Part shown: piece after piece, positions 21,401 to 33,059 of the stretch | How the letters are laid out: every line of letters starts with the position of its first letter | How positions within the stretch are numbered: position 1 is the stretch's first letter | Notes under the pieces: model-generated | Databases searched by the model: none | What the model was told of the DNA's origin: nothing | What the model saw: only the letters and a program-made list of their open reading frames with translations | From: Nephrocerus scutellatus | Lineage: Eukaryota; Arthropoda; Insecta; Diptera; Pipunculidae | Assembly: GCA_947095585.1 (NCBI GenBank) | Contig: OX352761.1 | Coordinates: 107,061,890 to 107,125,889 of the forward strand | DNA: 64,000 bases | Direction: 5' to 3' | Translations under genes and position numbers: made by a program

Positions 21401-23389
21401 TCTCTTTTGTGCAACTACCTACCAGCAGGTTAGATTTTATTGTTATTTTTTTGGAGTTGAAGAGTCTTAACAGAATCTTTCTAAAAGCTTTTGTTGGCTT
21501 TTTATTTTTTCAATCTGAATATCAAATTTGGACTATCGAAGGAATTATAAACTAAATAACTGCAAATGATTCCATCGGTTTTAGTTGCAAACTGGTAGTT
21601 TCATCTTCTTCTTTCTTTCCTTTGCTCCGCGGGAGAGCATAGGGCTTATAAAAACGCCCGCCAACGAACTCGATTTATCGCTAGAGGTTTCAAGAGACGC
21701 CACTCTGTCCCCTGGGATCTTGCTTGCTCTTCTATCGTCCTTTTCTATGTCTTGCTAGGACGGCTAACTCGGCGGCTTCCTTGTGTACAGACTTTTTGTA
21801 GTCTGTAACGCTGCTATAGCAGATTAGTCATTTCACTTGCACATAAGACATAATCAACTTTGAAAGTTGCCATTATTCACATTTCAATCCACTGGCAATC
21901 CAATCCAAAACGACTACTCTTTTTATTGTGCTGAGCTGTTGTTTACCAAAAAGTAAGACAAAATTAAAACAATTCAACATCATCATTAAACGAGCACCCA
22001 GTACAGTGATACCAACAACGCCGAAGAAGAAGAAAAAAAGAAACCAGACATAAAGCTTCAACTCAGGCCAAACTCAGAAGCACTTGAAGTCATTATTTTG
22101 GCTTTGCTCATACAAGTGAAGCAAGAAAAAAAAACTTGTAACAACATTAACCGCATTAGTCCTTGACCTTAACTGATGACGACAGTGACAGCGAAAACGA
22201 CACAACGACGACGTTAAATCGGTAGATTGCCGGGAGTGTCGTTGGCGATAAGCCAGATAAGAGCACAACAACGCAAACACTTGGATGAATGTAATAAAAC
22301 GGCCGCCTTTGGTCAACAAACACTTCGCACATTACATCGGCAGGAGGGCAGCAACAAGTGCGGCCAAGCAAATCATTACTGGCTTAATGTTAAACTGTCT
22401 TAAAGCTGAATGCTGAGCATGTGGTGTTATGCAATCATTTAATCTTCGACACAGTCACTCAGTCGCTTGGCCTCTCGGTGGTGGCCATCATTAGCATTTG
22501 AGGTGAACGTTGCGATTCTATTGGAATGATTGTTTCTCTTCGAGTGCTTCCCGCCGCCTTTTAGCCAACTTGCCACTTTACTATTCCTGTTTGATGGCGT
22601 GCAGTGTAATGTTGTCCGTCTGCCACTTTGCCGCATTCATTCCTTGCTGTTTGAGTGACGTCTGCCGTTTCGGTGCCTCACACAACAACAAATTCCTTGT
22701 GCCCTTAAGCCAGCTACTCATCTCACATTGACGTCAAAACAGAACATTTTGCAAGAATGTGGAAATTGTTGAATTTGTGGAACATGGCCAATCGAAAGAA
22801 GACGGACGCACTGTGGGTTACACTCAGTTGCAGGCGGAAAAAAGAGGAATTTCCTATTAGTCACTGACTTCGGGTGGATTTCATAATTATCTCCATTCAA
22901 TGGCGGTGCCCAGAAGAACAAATGGTCCGACGATGTTTGTTTGTTAGAATCTGCCCTTACATTTGGAGGCTTTTAATCCTCTTCGAAGAAACTAGGTTTG
23001 TTATTTAGAAAACCTTTCATTTGGTAGTTCTGTTTGTCTGTCTGTCTGGATTTATAAATCTGTCTGAGTAAAATTTAACTTGGCGGATCAAAAGACTCAA
23101 TAGCGTGCCGTCCGTTGTGTATGGGGTGAAAAAGGCCAATTTGTTTTGAAGTCTTTCATAACATTTAAAGTTCTGACGCAGCAAACTTCATTTTAAATTT
23201 CCTCTGGGTTTACAAATCAGGCCACTACAGCTTTTGTACTGTATACTTGTAGTGGAACTAATCGTGGGTGGTCAAACGGTACAACTTGCATAGCGACAAA
23301 GAAGATCGGTCCAGTCCTTTTCAATAAAATAACTCGTGGAGAAGCTTTTAAATGGTTGTTTAATTAATAAGTTAAATCTATATTAGTGA
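21401..23389. other. unique-looking island, no gene recognised
   Basis: No transposon motif and no convincing ORF. Several 60-80-codon ORFs on both strands overlap each other without domain content. Confidence 0.4.
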
Positions 23390-25040
23390 CATAGCGAACT
23401 TTATTTACAGTTTCCTCTTCTTTTTTCATCTCTTGTGACACAAAGCAAAGTCCGTTTGAAGTTTCTTCCTCTTTTCTGCTCTCTTCTGACGAAGCGAACG
23501 TCATTTGCATTTTTCTCTTCATTCTCTTCTATAATATATAATGACAAAGCAAACGTCATTTAAAGTTTTCTCATCTTTTCTCCTCATTTTTTTCCTATTT
23601 TAAGGAAATGTCATTTGAAGTTTCCTCTTCATATCTCCTCTATTTTGACAAATCAAACGTCATTTGAAGTTTCCTTTTCTTTGCTCTACTACTTTTTCTA
23701 AACAAATGTAATTTGAAGTTTCCTTTTCTTTTCTTTTCTATTTTGACAAAGCAAAGGTCTTTTGATTTTTTTTTCTTATATTCTCTTTTATAATGTATAC
23801 TGACAAATCAAACGTAATTTCTTCATATCTTCATCTACATCTTTTCTCTTATCCTCTGACAAAGCAACCGTAATTCGAAGTTCATTCTTCTTTGTTCCTC
23901 TTTTCTGACAAAGGATGTGTCATTTGAAGATTCCTTTTCTTATCCCTTCTGTTTTGATAAATCAAACGACATTTGAAGTTTTCTTCTGTTTTCTGAAAAA
24001 GCAAACATAATTTGAAGTTTTCTTTTCCTTTTTTTTTCTCTTTTGAGAAAGCAAATATAAATTAAAGTTTCATTTTCTCTATTGACAAAGCGAACGTCAT
24101 TCGAATTTTTCTCTCATATTCTCTTCTATAAGCTATACTGACAAAACAAACGTCATTTGTAGTTTTCTTATCTTTTCTCTTCTCTTCTGACAAAGCAACT
24201 GTAATAAAGAGTTTCTTCTTCTTCTTTTCTCCTCTTTTCTGACAAAACAAATGTAATTTGAAGTTTCCTTTTCTTATCTCCTCTATTTAGACAAATCAAA
24301 CGTCATTTGAAGATTCTTTTTTTCTGACAAAACAAATATCATTTGAAGTTTCTTTTTTATTTGTCTTCTCTTTTGACAAAGCGAACGTTATTTGAATTTT
24401 TCTCTAATCTATACTGACAAAGGAAACGTCATTTGAAATTTCCTAATTTTTTTCTTTTTTTTCTGCAAAGCAACCGTAATTCGGAGTTTCTTTTTCTTCT
24501 TTTCTCTTCTTTCCTCCTCTTTTCGGACAAAGCAAATTTTATTTGAAGTTTCCTCTTCTTATCTCCTCTATTTTGACAAATCAAAATTTATTTGAAGTTT
24601 CCTTTTTTCTGATCAAACAAATATCATTTGAAGTTTCCTTTTCTTTGTGTCGTGCTCGGTTCACAACAAAAAACACAGAGTACAGAGTAAAATATTCCGG
24701 TTGAATAATAGAACACCGAGTAAATATTTGACATATACTGCTCGCTCGGATTGAATAAAAAAACAGACCCAATACTGACAAAACAAACATAATTTGAATT
24801 TTTTTCATCTTTTCTCTTTTCCTCTGACAAGGCAGCCATAATTCAAAGTTTCTTCTTAGTTTTTCCTATTTTCTGACAAAGCAAATGTCATTTAAAGTTT
24901 TAAAAAAAGAAGTGATATTTTTTAACAAATCAAACGTCATTTGAAGTTTCCTTTTTTTTCTGACAAAGCAAATATCATTTGAAGTTTCTTTTTCTTTTCT
25001 CTTCCATTTTTTTTAGAAAAGGTCTTTTCTGACGTAATTT
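23390..25040. repeat. degenerate ~50-bp tandem array with higher-order pattern
   Basis: About thirty divergent monomers, each a short A-rich box TGACAAAGCAAACGTCATTT, then GAAGTTTCC and a pyrimidine run of variable length. Monomer subtypes recur in order; a subtype ending in ATACTGAC or a close variant appears near 23542, 23801, 24139, 24415 and 24776, so sets of five to seven monomers repeat every 260-360 bp. A non-repeat block of about 125 bp interrupts the array at 24650-24775. No ORF here is meaningful. Confidence 0.88.
24650..24775. other. non-repeat insert within the tandem array
   Basis: It contains GTGCTCGGTTC near its left end and GAACACCGAG further in, and carries none of the TGACAAAG monomer motifs. 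Its origin is unknown. Confidence 0.5.
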
Positions 25041-27540
25041 TGAGATTTCCCATTTTTTAATTTTTCCGCTTAAAAAGGTTGGGAATGAAAAAGTGCCTCT
25101 GAAAATACTAAATGACACATGACAGATTGCTAAACTAATCCTGCTCATCTGCTTGACTCAACCAATAGCAAATGTTTATAAAAACATTGGAGCATTTTTG
25201 TGTGCAGAACAAAACCACAAAACCTGTGTAAATCTCTTGTTCCTTAATTAACTGCACTTTGTCCAATCGGTCACACTGTGCTCGTCGTCTAATCGGCAAT
25301 TTGAAGAACAAATTCTTCCAATAAGTGGTGCTGCAATTTTCTAAGTTTGTAATTTCTGAAAATTTGAATGTTGGAATTTTAAAGAAAAATGCGCTATTCT
25401 TGTTGTACACAACTTGATTAGAGGAGAGTAATTTGTTGACGTGCTTGTACGGTGCCGCACTGTGGGAAAGGTTATGAACTTTTCAAAGAAGACAAAACCT
25501 ACACTGCTGCCCACTTAGCAAATGCAAAACATCAATAATTATTATTGGGGACGTCACACGTAGTAGGATGCAGCGAGACATCATAATTACTTGCTATTAT
25601 TTTCGATTGGATTTTAGCAACGAACGGACTCCATGATGCATCGGCAACAGCAGCTCGATGCAGCATGTACTGCACCTACGTTCATCGGCAGGCAGGTGAT
25701 TGCTTCATTCGATCGATCCAGTCGGTGGGTCTGGCGCTGACTAGCTAGGTGGTGGTTGTGTTGTGGGTGGCCCAGTCGCTGCTGTGGGTGATAATCTGAT
25801 TCTCAGGAAATTGCATTTACCTTCTACTCACGTAGCAAATAGTTGTGTAATAAAGCTGCAGGCTGCTCCGGTCTGCCAGTGGTTGGCTTATGAGGGGGCA
25901 GTGGGGGGTCCTGAAGCTTAATCACAGAAACTCTGATCGCCTGCAATTGAATGCAGTCATTTGCGAGTTAAAGAGGCGCACAGTTGCATTTACGCACACG
26001 CGGGCCAGGCTATTTTGTAATCCCAATATTTGCTGCTGCCATTAGCCACATGGCATGCATCATAGTTGATGCATCGTTATAGACAGGGGATTGTACTTCT
26101 GAACTTCTTCAATGGCCGATGCGTTCGATCGAGAAATGTGCAGACGTGTGGCGAACACTAATGTTTCTTTTTCCAGTCAGAATTCGATCTGTTGATGTGG
26201 TGGTGGTGGTGGTTTCACAACACTCATCATATTATTATTAGGTGATTGGGGAAACACCCGGCTGATTGCATTGCAACATACAGCATATGTGCAACCGAAC
26301 AGTAGGAATGAATATTCCTCGCGGCTTAGTAATGATAAATGGATCTTTAACATTTTGGTTAAAAGTAAAATGAATTAGTTGATTAAATATCTGCCTTTCG
26401 GTCAGTAACAATTATTGAGCAAAACGGAATGGAATCCATGACACAAAAGAGCCAAGTATCTGAATAGTTGATTGACTGAAGATGGATGTTAAGTTTTCAT
26501 AAATGAGATGCATTAATATTAGGAAATATTTATGCCTATTATGCGAGAGGTGAATTATGTTAATGATGTTGTCTACTAAAGCTGAAAAGTAGCTTGGTGG
26601 TTTTTTTCCTCAAAAATATTTTATGAAAATCTCTCCAAACCTGTATTGGCCAATTTCAGTAATGGTTTGACACAGCAAATCATGTTTAACATTAAAATAA
26701 CCAACTAGTTTGTCACCCTGACCCATAGGCATAGGCATAGGCCAAGTTAGATAGATGAACTTGGGTAAATCTGTTACGGGGACTTTCTAAAAATTTCATT
26801 GGGTTGTTTTGCGAGGAGCCTACAATCTGTTGCTCCATTCAGGTTTTTCCCTTAATCAATCGATCGATATCGCAGAAATGTAAATCTTCTTTATTGGTTC
26901 TACATTTGGGTAGTGTCGGTTTCGTGTCGATAATGTGTCATGTTGTTTAGTATCTCAACTCCGATCTACAAGTCCAAGTAAGGACCTATAAAGCTCTTTT
27001 GAAATGTTGAAATGTGTTCAAAACTAGTATTGCATATAACAATTATATGTTGGCTGCATTGTGATTGAAACGGCACGTGATGTTACAAAACAATTCGTAA
27101 AAGTAGGAATCAGGTAAATTTTGACTTTTAATAATGTCCTTCATATCTTGGCAGCGTTTTAAGTGAAGCGGGACGTGATGTCACGAATTTTGTTTTGCCG
27201 CATTAATGTTTTAGCGACGTAGGTATAGTTCTTTTAACATAAAAGCATATTGAGTTTATATGTTTCAGTAATCATTCTGTAGAGAATATACATAAATTAT
27301 ATAGAAAAAGTAGCAGTTGAATAAACTGAGTAAAGAGATTACTGCAGAAAGTGCAGTTCCGAGAAATCGATATCATTTTATCGCGACTGTGTCATATACT
27401 ATAACCTAGCTTCGAAAGTAGCCGTTATACACACTAGTGAGTTAACATCTAAAATTTCTTTTGTTATTTACTGCAGTGCAGTAAACTCCACTTTCCTCGC
27501 TCGTTATGAAATATACTATTACAGCATCAAAAGTATTTAT
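25041..27540. other. unique-looking island, no gene recognised
   Basis: Mixed-composition sequence with short GTG and ATT runs (26195-26215, 26230-26240). There is no domain-bearing ORF, no transposon end and no tRNA. It could be regulatory or intronic. Confidence 0.4.
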
Positions 27541-27559
27541 TATTTAATGGCCTCTTCAG

Positions 27560-28900
27560 TTTTGCTTTGCTTTGCTTTTCATTCCAGGAATAAATTTACT
27601 CTGCTTTTACTTTTAAAGCTTCCAAGGTTTGAATTCAATATTTTTTTAAATTTCTGCGCTTGCACGCTTATAATACTAGACGCTTATAATACTAGGCTTA
27701 GCACAGCGTGGGCGTTAAGGTTTATGGTAAGGAAAGGAGGAGATGTCTGTAAGCTTGTGTGTTGAATGCCTTCGGATTGAAGATGTAGATGAGGAAAAAC
27801 GGAGCTTGGCAAAGCATTCCACATAAGTCTTGTGTGGCTGTAGAACGAATCCCTAAACGAAGATGAGCTTAAAGGTAACATAATGAGCATTTAGAGCGAC
27901 ACGAGTATTACGGTTGAATTCATAGAGAGGTGGCATTCAGCTGGCTATTTGTCTTGAGCACCGCTGCTGTTGGCAGCAGGAAACGTGCCTGCGGTGTTCC
28001 ACCGAGTCTATTGAATTTGCAATGTTTGTGTCACTGAAATTCTGAATTCTACCTAGCAGATGCAAGGTAGTTTTAGGAGAACACCTGACCAGATATGACA
28101 AATTTACTCAAATTTGGAGCGAATAAACGCCTTGCAGATTGTAGCCAGATCTTATGGGGTGAAATATTTCTTGGACGTTTTGAGAAAACCTAAATATTTC
28201 ACAGCATTTTTGGTGATGGCGAATATGTGGTTTTTCCAACGAAGCTTGTCGTTAACGCATATATCGAGAATTGCGAGACTTTCACTTTCCTTGATGCAAG
28301 TGTCATTCGTGGATAATGTCTGAGGGTTTACGGTTCGGTTGGACGACAGGAGACTGCATTGAGTTTTAGATGCATTAGTTCTACTCTATTATCTTTATGC
28401 CGTCCAGGTCAGAATTTAACGAACTTAACATACGTAGTAGTTTGACTGCCAGATAAGAGGAGGAAGAACGTTTCTCAAACTTTTATGAGAAGCTGAGAGC
28501 ACTGTCGTCAGCGAAAGAATGAATTATATTAAAAGTAATAGTCGAGAGATCAGTAATAAAAACAAGAAAGAGTGTTGGGGATGAAGCATTGTCCTGGATT
28601 ACGCCAGCATTTATGCAATAAATTTCTGATTTGAATCCGCCCAAAACAACTTGGATTGAGCGCTCCAGAACATAACTTCTAATCCAATGAATCAGTTTTT
28701 CATTAACTCTATAAGAACGCACTTTGTTTAAAAGAGCTTGATGCCAAACTCTGTCAAATACCTTGGAAATATCAAGTGCAACGACTCTGCATTGAGATAT
28801 GCCATCAAATCAACAAAAGAACGTTGCCCGCGAAATACGTGCTGTCGGTCAATAAGAATTACGTTAGTTTCAAGATATCATGAGCTGATAATGGTCAGCG
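27560..28900 (-). pseudogene. Jockey-type LINE remnant: reverse transcriptase and 3' end
   Basis: On the minus strand the RT palm reads ALDISKVFDRVWHQALLNKV (28730-28790), then SEKLIHWIRS-like sequence. GVIQDNASSPTLFLVFITDL follows, and the catalytic motif is HSFADDSAL (about 28500). Downstream, DSFYSHTRLMWNALPSSVF (about 27830) is the usual C-terminal end of such ORF2 proteins. A stop follows FADDSALSFS and other frames are broken. Other family pieces lie at 32000, 47986, 51264, 59410 and 62290. Confidence 0.85.
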
Positions 28901-29100
28901 TTTCCATGACCTAGCGGATTTGTGAGTATTGAGATCGTAGCTTCCCCCCCCCCAAAGTTGCTCCACACAAGATTGTAGTTGCACAGAACCGAATCCTTTA
29001 GATATACCTATTGGGAAAATTGGAATAAATTTAAAAAAAGGTTTAGTGGGATTCGGGCGTGTGCCTGCTCTTTGCAAACTTGCATTAAGCGTTCTTTTAA

Positions 29101-29212
29101 TTCTGATTCTCTGATTCTCTTATTCTCCGATTCTCTGATTCTCTGATTCTCTGATTCTCTGATTCTCTGATTCTCTGATTCTCTGATTCTCCGATTCTCT
29201 GATTCTCTGATA
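29101..29212. repeat. 8-bp tandem repeat (GATTCTCT)n
   Basis: About 13 units of GATTCTCT with rare C or T changes. The antisense frame gives an ESENQRIR-type protein repeat, which is a by-product. Confidence 0.95.
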
Positions 29213-29284
29213 TACGCATGTGAAGTTTTTAACAAATAACAAAATATTTGTATGTATATGTAGTGCTAATTAACAGAACGCCAA

Positions 29285-30366
29285 CATTGTTCACTGCAAT
29301 AAAAATTAACCAGCTCACAGCTATGTTACAGAGATGTGATTTATATCAAATTCTTTCTCAAGGAAAGCTTTATAAAACAAAATAAATTGGATAACCGTAC
29401 GGAGCGAAATAAGCGTTTGTGATGGGTGTAAACATTTGCAATACTCATGAAATTTCTATGAGGTTCTCTGTAAAGCAGATTGACCAGCTCGCAGAGATGT
29501 CTCACTAAATTGGCCTATACCTGAGTTTTCCTAAAAGATTTATGTATAAAATAAAATATGTGGGACTACACTTCAGATAGAAAGAGGCTTTTATGCATCG
29601 ATTTGAGAATTAGAAATATTCAGACTCTATATAGAGTTTGGAGGTTTACTGTTAAGCAGATCGACCAGCTCACAGAGATGTTTCACTAAATTGGCCTATA
29701 CCTGAGTTTTCCTAAAAGATTTATGTATAAAATAAAATATGTGGGACTACACTACAGAGAGAAAGAGGCTTTTATGCATCGATTTGAGAATTAGAAATAT
29801 TCAGACTCTATATAGAGTTTGGAGGTTTACTGTTAAGCAGATTGACCAGCTCACAGAGATGTCTCACTAAATTGGCCTATACCTGAGTTTTGCTAAAAGA
29901 TTTATCTATAAAATAAAATAAGTGGGACTACACTGCATAGAGGAAGAGGCTTTTGTACATCGGTTTGAGAATTAGAAATTTTCAGACTATATATATAGAA
30001 TTTGGAGGTTCACTGTTAAGGAGATTGGCCTGCTCAGAGAGACGTCTCACTACTTTGGCCTATACCTGAGTTTTCCTAAAAGATTTATCTATAAAATAAA
30101 ATAAGTGGGACTACACTGCATAGAGGAAGAGGCTTTTGTACATCGGTTTGAGAATTTGAAATTTTCAGACTATATATAGAATTTGGAGGTTGACTGTTAA
30201 GCAGATTGGCCCGCTCACAGAGATGGCTCACTAAATTGACCTAAATCCATATCTTCCTAAAGAAATCATCTATCATATATTATATTTGAGATAACAATGC
30301 AGAGAGAAAAGAGGATTTTATGCTTTGCTTTGAGCATTGGCATTTTTTAAAATCATACTCTCCATC
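29285..30366. repeat. ~181-bp satellite-like tandem array, about six copies
   Basis: Copies start at AGGTTNACTGTTAAGCAGAT-like sequence at 29461, 29642, 29823, 30006 and 30187, with periods of 181, 181, 183 and 181 bp. A more diverged copy precedes (from about 29285) and the last copy decays by 30366. Shared blocks include CAGCTCACAGAGATGTCTCA, TTGGCCTATACCTGAG and AATAAAATANGTGGGACTAC. Copies 2 and 3 are almost identical, which suggests recent unequal exchange. No ORF. Confidence 0.95.
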
Positions 30367-31835
30367 TCTATTTTTTAATATAAGGCACACCAAAGAGTCT
30401 TGGTAGAAGCTAATAGTGATGAACTACTATAGTAAATGTTTTTAGTAAGAAGAGGCTAACATTTTTCAATCAATTTTTAATTGTTGTCAGCCTGTCAGTC
30501 ACATGTCTTGTTTGTCACTGATCCTATGCTGCATTTTATGTCAAGTATACCCACAGCGCACAGGTGACATTAAAAAGCACAACAATTTTACTCGTTTGCA
30601 AAGAAGATCCAAGGGTTAACGCACCATTAATCAATTACTTCTTTCTTCTTTCGAGACAGAGACACGTGAGATTACACAGAAATGTTAGCTGCAGTCTGCA
30701 GATGAGTCGGCTGAGCGTCAAATCACAATAGAAGTAGAAACAAAACGAACATCAAAATAAAAAGTAGCAATAAAAACGAATCGGCCAGCAATAACTAAAT
30801 TAGTTATGGGGGTTGAACTTGCATTCACCTTGCAGTGAACCTTCACGGGATGGATAGGATAGGATAGGATAGCTAACCAACCTATCGACCAGCCGAACAA
30901 CCAACTGTTACATGCACGATTCTTTGCGGTCAAACGGACATCAGAAACTACTCCGTCGTACAGAATAATATGAACATTTAATTAATAATAAATTCCGTTA
31001 ATTAAAAAACAGCCATTAAAGTCTGATTGGAGAAAGCTGGTCCAGCATTCGAGCCGGTTTATATGTAGTTGCACAAAAGTATTTTCCTTCTTTGAAGGCA
31101 AATCGCCGTTTGATTAACTTTAACGATAGAAAAATGACATTTAACATTAATTTAAAGGATTGCTCAGGTGTATGTGCAATGCATGCTCAACACTTTCACC
31201 GCAACAGATTTTTACTACTACTACAACTATTATTATTATTATTTTTATTATTATTATTTTATTTATCTGAAACACAGAAATACTTTACATAGTTTTTACT
31301 TACTTCAACCCATCGTCAGCGAGAAGCGTAAACCAGATTTTGCCATCGCTATCGAAATTGTGATTTAGCGGTGCAGTAGCAATAGAAAAATTTCTTTGGC
31401 TTCAATAAATTATCAGCTCAGCAACGAACTACAAAACAACAACAAACTCCTACACAATAAACTTATATGAAAAAGTTATGCAAATTGAGATCGAGTTGTG
31501 TCCGGCTGGCGAGCGTAATTAATGTTTTAAAGATTTGATCAGAGATCGAAGGACTTTCCGCATTTTTCTGCATTTGGTGTAATTACAGCGAATTAATTGA
31601 AAGAGCGGGCGTGACAATGGGGAAGTCATTTAATTGCAATAACTAATTAATAATTCAGTCAGTCAACTGCTAAACAAAAACGGGTTAATAAATATCTTGA
31701 AACGACCAAAAATATACTTTTTATGGCAAAGTTGCCACATAGTCGCTCTCAATTGATGGTAATCCTTTCACAATTTTTTTTAAAGATCAAAAAACGACTT
31801 GATATAGCAATGCACTTAGATGTCTTTATAAGTTG
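30367..31835. other. unique-looking stretch with short repeats
   Basis: It has a (GGATA)n run at 30851-30872 and a (TTA)n tract at 31212-31264. No coding or mobile feature is recognised. Confidence 0.4.
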
Positions 31836-31841
31836 TCATTA

Positions 31842-31912
31842 TTGGTGGTGCGTTGGTTAGTTCAGTTACCTTCCACTCAAAGGGCACTGGTTCAATTCTT
31901 GGCGCATCAAAA
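31842..31912 (+). other. tRNA-like sequence (SINE head or tRNA pseudogene)
   Basis: A box A-like TGGTTAGTTCAG and box B GGTTCAATTCT (31889-31899) sit at about tRNA spacing around CTTCCACTC, and an A-run follows. The acceptor stem does not pair well, so this is more likely a SINE head or relic than a working tRNA gene. Confidence 0.45.
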
Positions 31913-31999
31913 AAAACATACGAATTTTTTCCATCGCACTGATCATCTAGATCCCGATTACGCGTGATACGTGGTACAGGTGAAAGTGGATAGATAGCG

Positions 32000-32220
32000 G
32001 TCCGAAAGATAACTAATCCAATGAAGCAGTTCATCGACTTTATTTTTTTACATTGCAGCTTGATGCCAAAATCTGTCAAATGCCTTGCAAATATCGAGTG
32101 CAATAACTTTGCTTTAACCAAATTGATGAAAAGACTGGTTCAATTGTTCGGTAAGATATGCCATAACGATTTTGTGTGTTTCAAGAGCTGACGTTTGCTG
32201 AGCGTTGAGTTTGGAAAAAA
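32000..32220 (-). pseudogene. Jockey-type RT fragment
   Basis: Nucleotide similarity to the 28680-28900 segment: AACTAATCCAATGAANCAGTT, GCTTGATGCCAAANTCTGTC and CTTGNAAATATCNAGTGCAA blocks occur in the same order. It covers the RT motif A area only, is broken, and belongs to the family of the 27560 element. Confidence 0.72.
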
Positions 32221-32518
32221 TGAACTTAATTGCTATGGATTACTACCGTTAAGCAACATTTTTCCCGGTAGTAATATGTTTTCCTCTTCTATCCTAATCA
32301 CAAGGAAATGTGATATAGTGATCAGGGGTGATGAACCTGATGCTGCAGTAATTATTTTCTTTTAGTTTTTTCTTTTTTGAATACCAAACAGGTGTGCAAA
32401 ATTTTGTGAGGGATCGCACCAGCGACCACATAAATAACATACCTAAAAGCATAAAACGTTTTTGACCCTACATCGACTCTATTGCCTCTCAAAGTAAAAG
32501 CATACACAAATCAGTACT

Positions 32519-32610
32519 ACGTATTAATTAATAGCACACTTGGTGCATGAAAACAAAAGTAAAAAAAAAACATACGTATTCATTAATGGCACACTCGGTG
32601 CATAGGAAGA
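32519..32610. repeat. 55-bp direct repeat pair with small GCAC/GTGC palindromes
   Basis: ACGTATTNATTAATNGCACA followed by CTNGGTGCAT occurs twice, with the GCACACT core at 32534 and 32589. Each copy carries GCAC...GTGC as a 4-bp stem. Confidence 0.75.
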
Positions 32611-32646
32611 AAAAATATAAAACATCTCCAATAGCATAATTTATGA

Positions 32647-32836
32647 CCGGCGGTCGTTCGCCTATGAAAATAAATATGCAATAAGCATCATGGGCAAACG
32701 AGCGCCGGCCGCTTAGAACGTTAATTACCCTTTCCATGCATTGCGCTGAGTAAGCGGCCCATGGAAATGGTAATGAAATAACAAGATCGTTCGCTTGTGG
32801 AAACAAATATGTCAACGCAGCAGCATAGGCGAACGA
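32647..32836. repeat. cluster of three hairpin-forming inverted repeats
   Basis: Hairpin 1: ACCGGCGGTCGTTCGCCTAT from 32646 pairs with CATGGGCAAACGAGCGCCGG ending at 32708, a ~22-bp stem with about four mismatches. Hairpin 2: ATTACCCTTTCCATG (32724-32738) pairs with CATGGAAATGGTAAT (32760-32774), with one mismatch. Hairpin 3: TCGTTCGCTTGTG (32787-32799) pairs with CATAGGCGAACGA (32824-32836), with two mismatches. The left arms of 1 and 3 are also direct repeats 134 bp apart. No protein is encoded. Confidence 0.85.
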
Positions 32837-32982
32837 ACCCAAAACACTTGACGCGGTCGGTCATATATTACATACGTAAATAGATACACTATGCTGATAA
32901 AGCGATATTATGTAAAATATGAATATCGATGAGTAGGCATTCCAGAGTCGATACATGGTCGAAAACCGATCAATTATGTTTG

Positions 32983-33012
32983 TATAAAAGAAGGAAAAAT
33001 TCACTGAATAAA
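32983..33012 (+). promoter_or_regulatory. TATA-like box and nearby AATAAA (possible LTR fragment)
   Basis: TATAAAAG at 32983-32990 is followed about 20 bp later by AATAAA at 33007-33012, a spacing seen in LTRs of fly retrotransposons. No LTR termini or primer-binding site could be identified, so this is tentative. Confidence 0.25.
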
Positions 33013-33059
33013 ATCATCTTCACACCTAACGTTGAACAATAATCATCGAGTTTTCATTT

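Noticed and set aside
29285..30366. CRISPR-like array
   Set aside because: Repeats are contiguous 181-bp units without unique spacers, and the host is eukaryotic.
31842..31912. A functional tRNA-Gly gene
   Set aside because: Pol III boxes are present, but the acceptor and D stems do not pair properly; kept only as tRNA-like.
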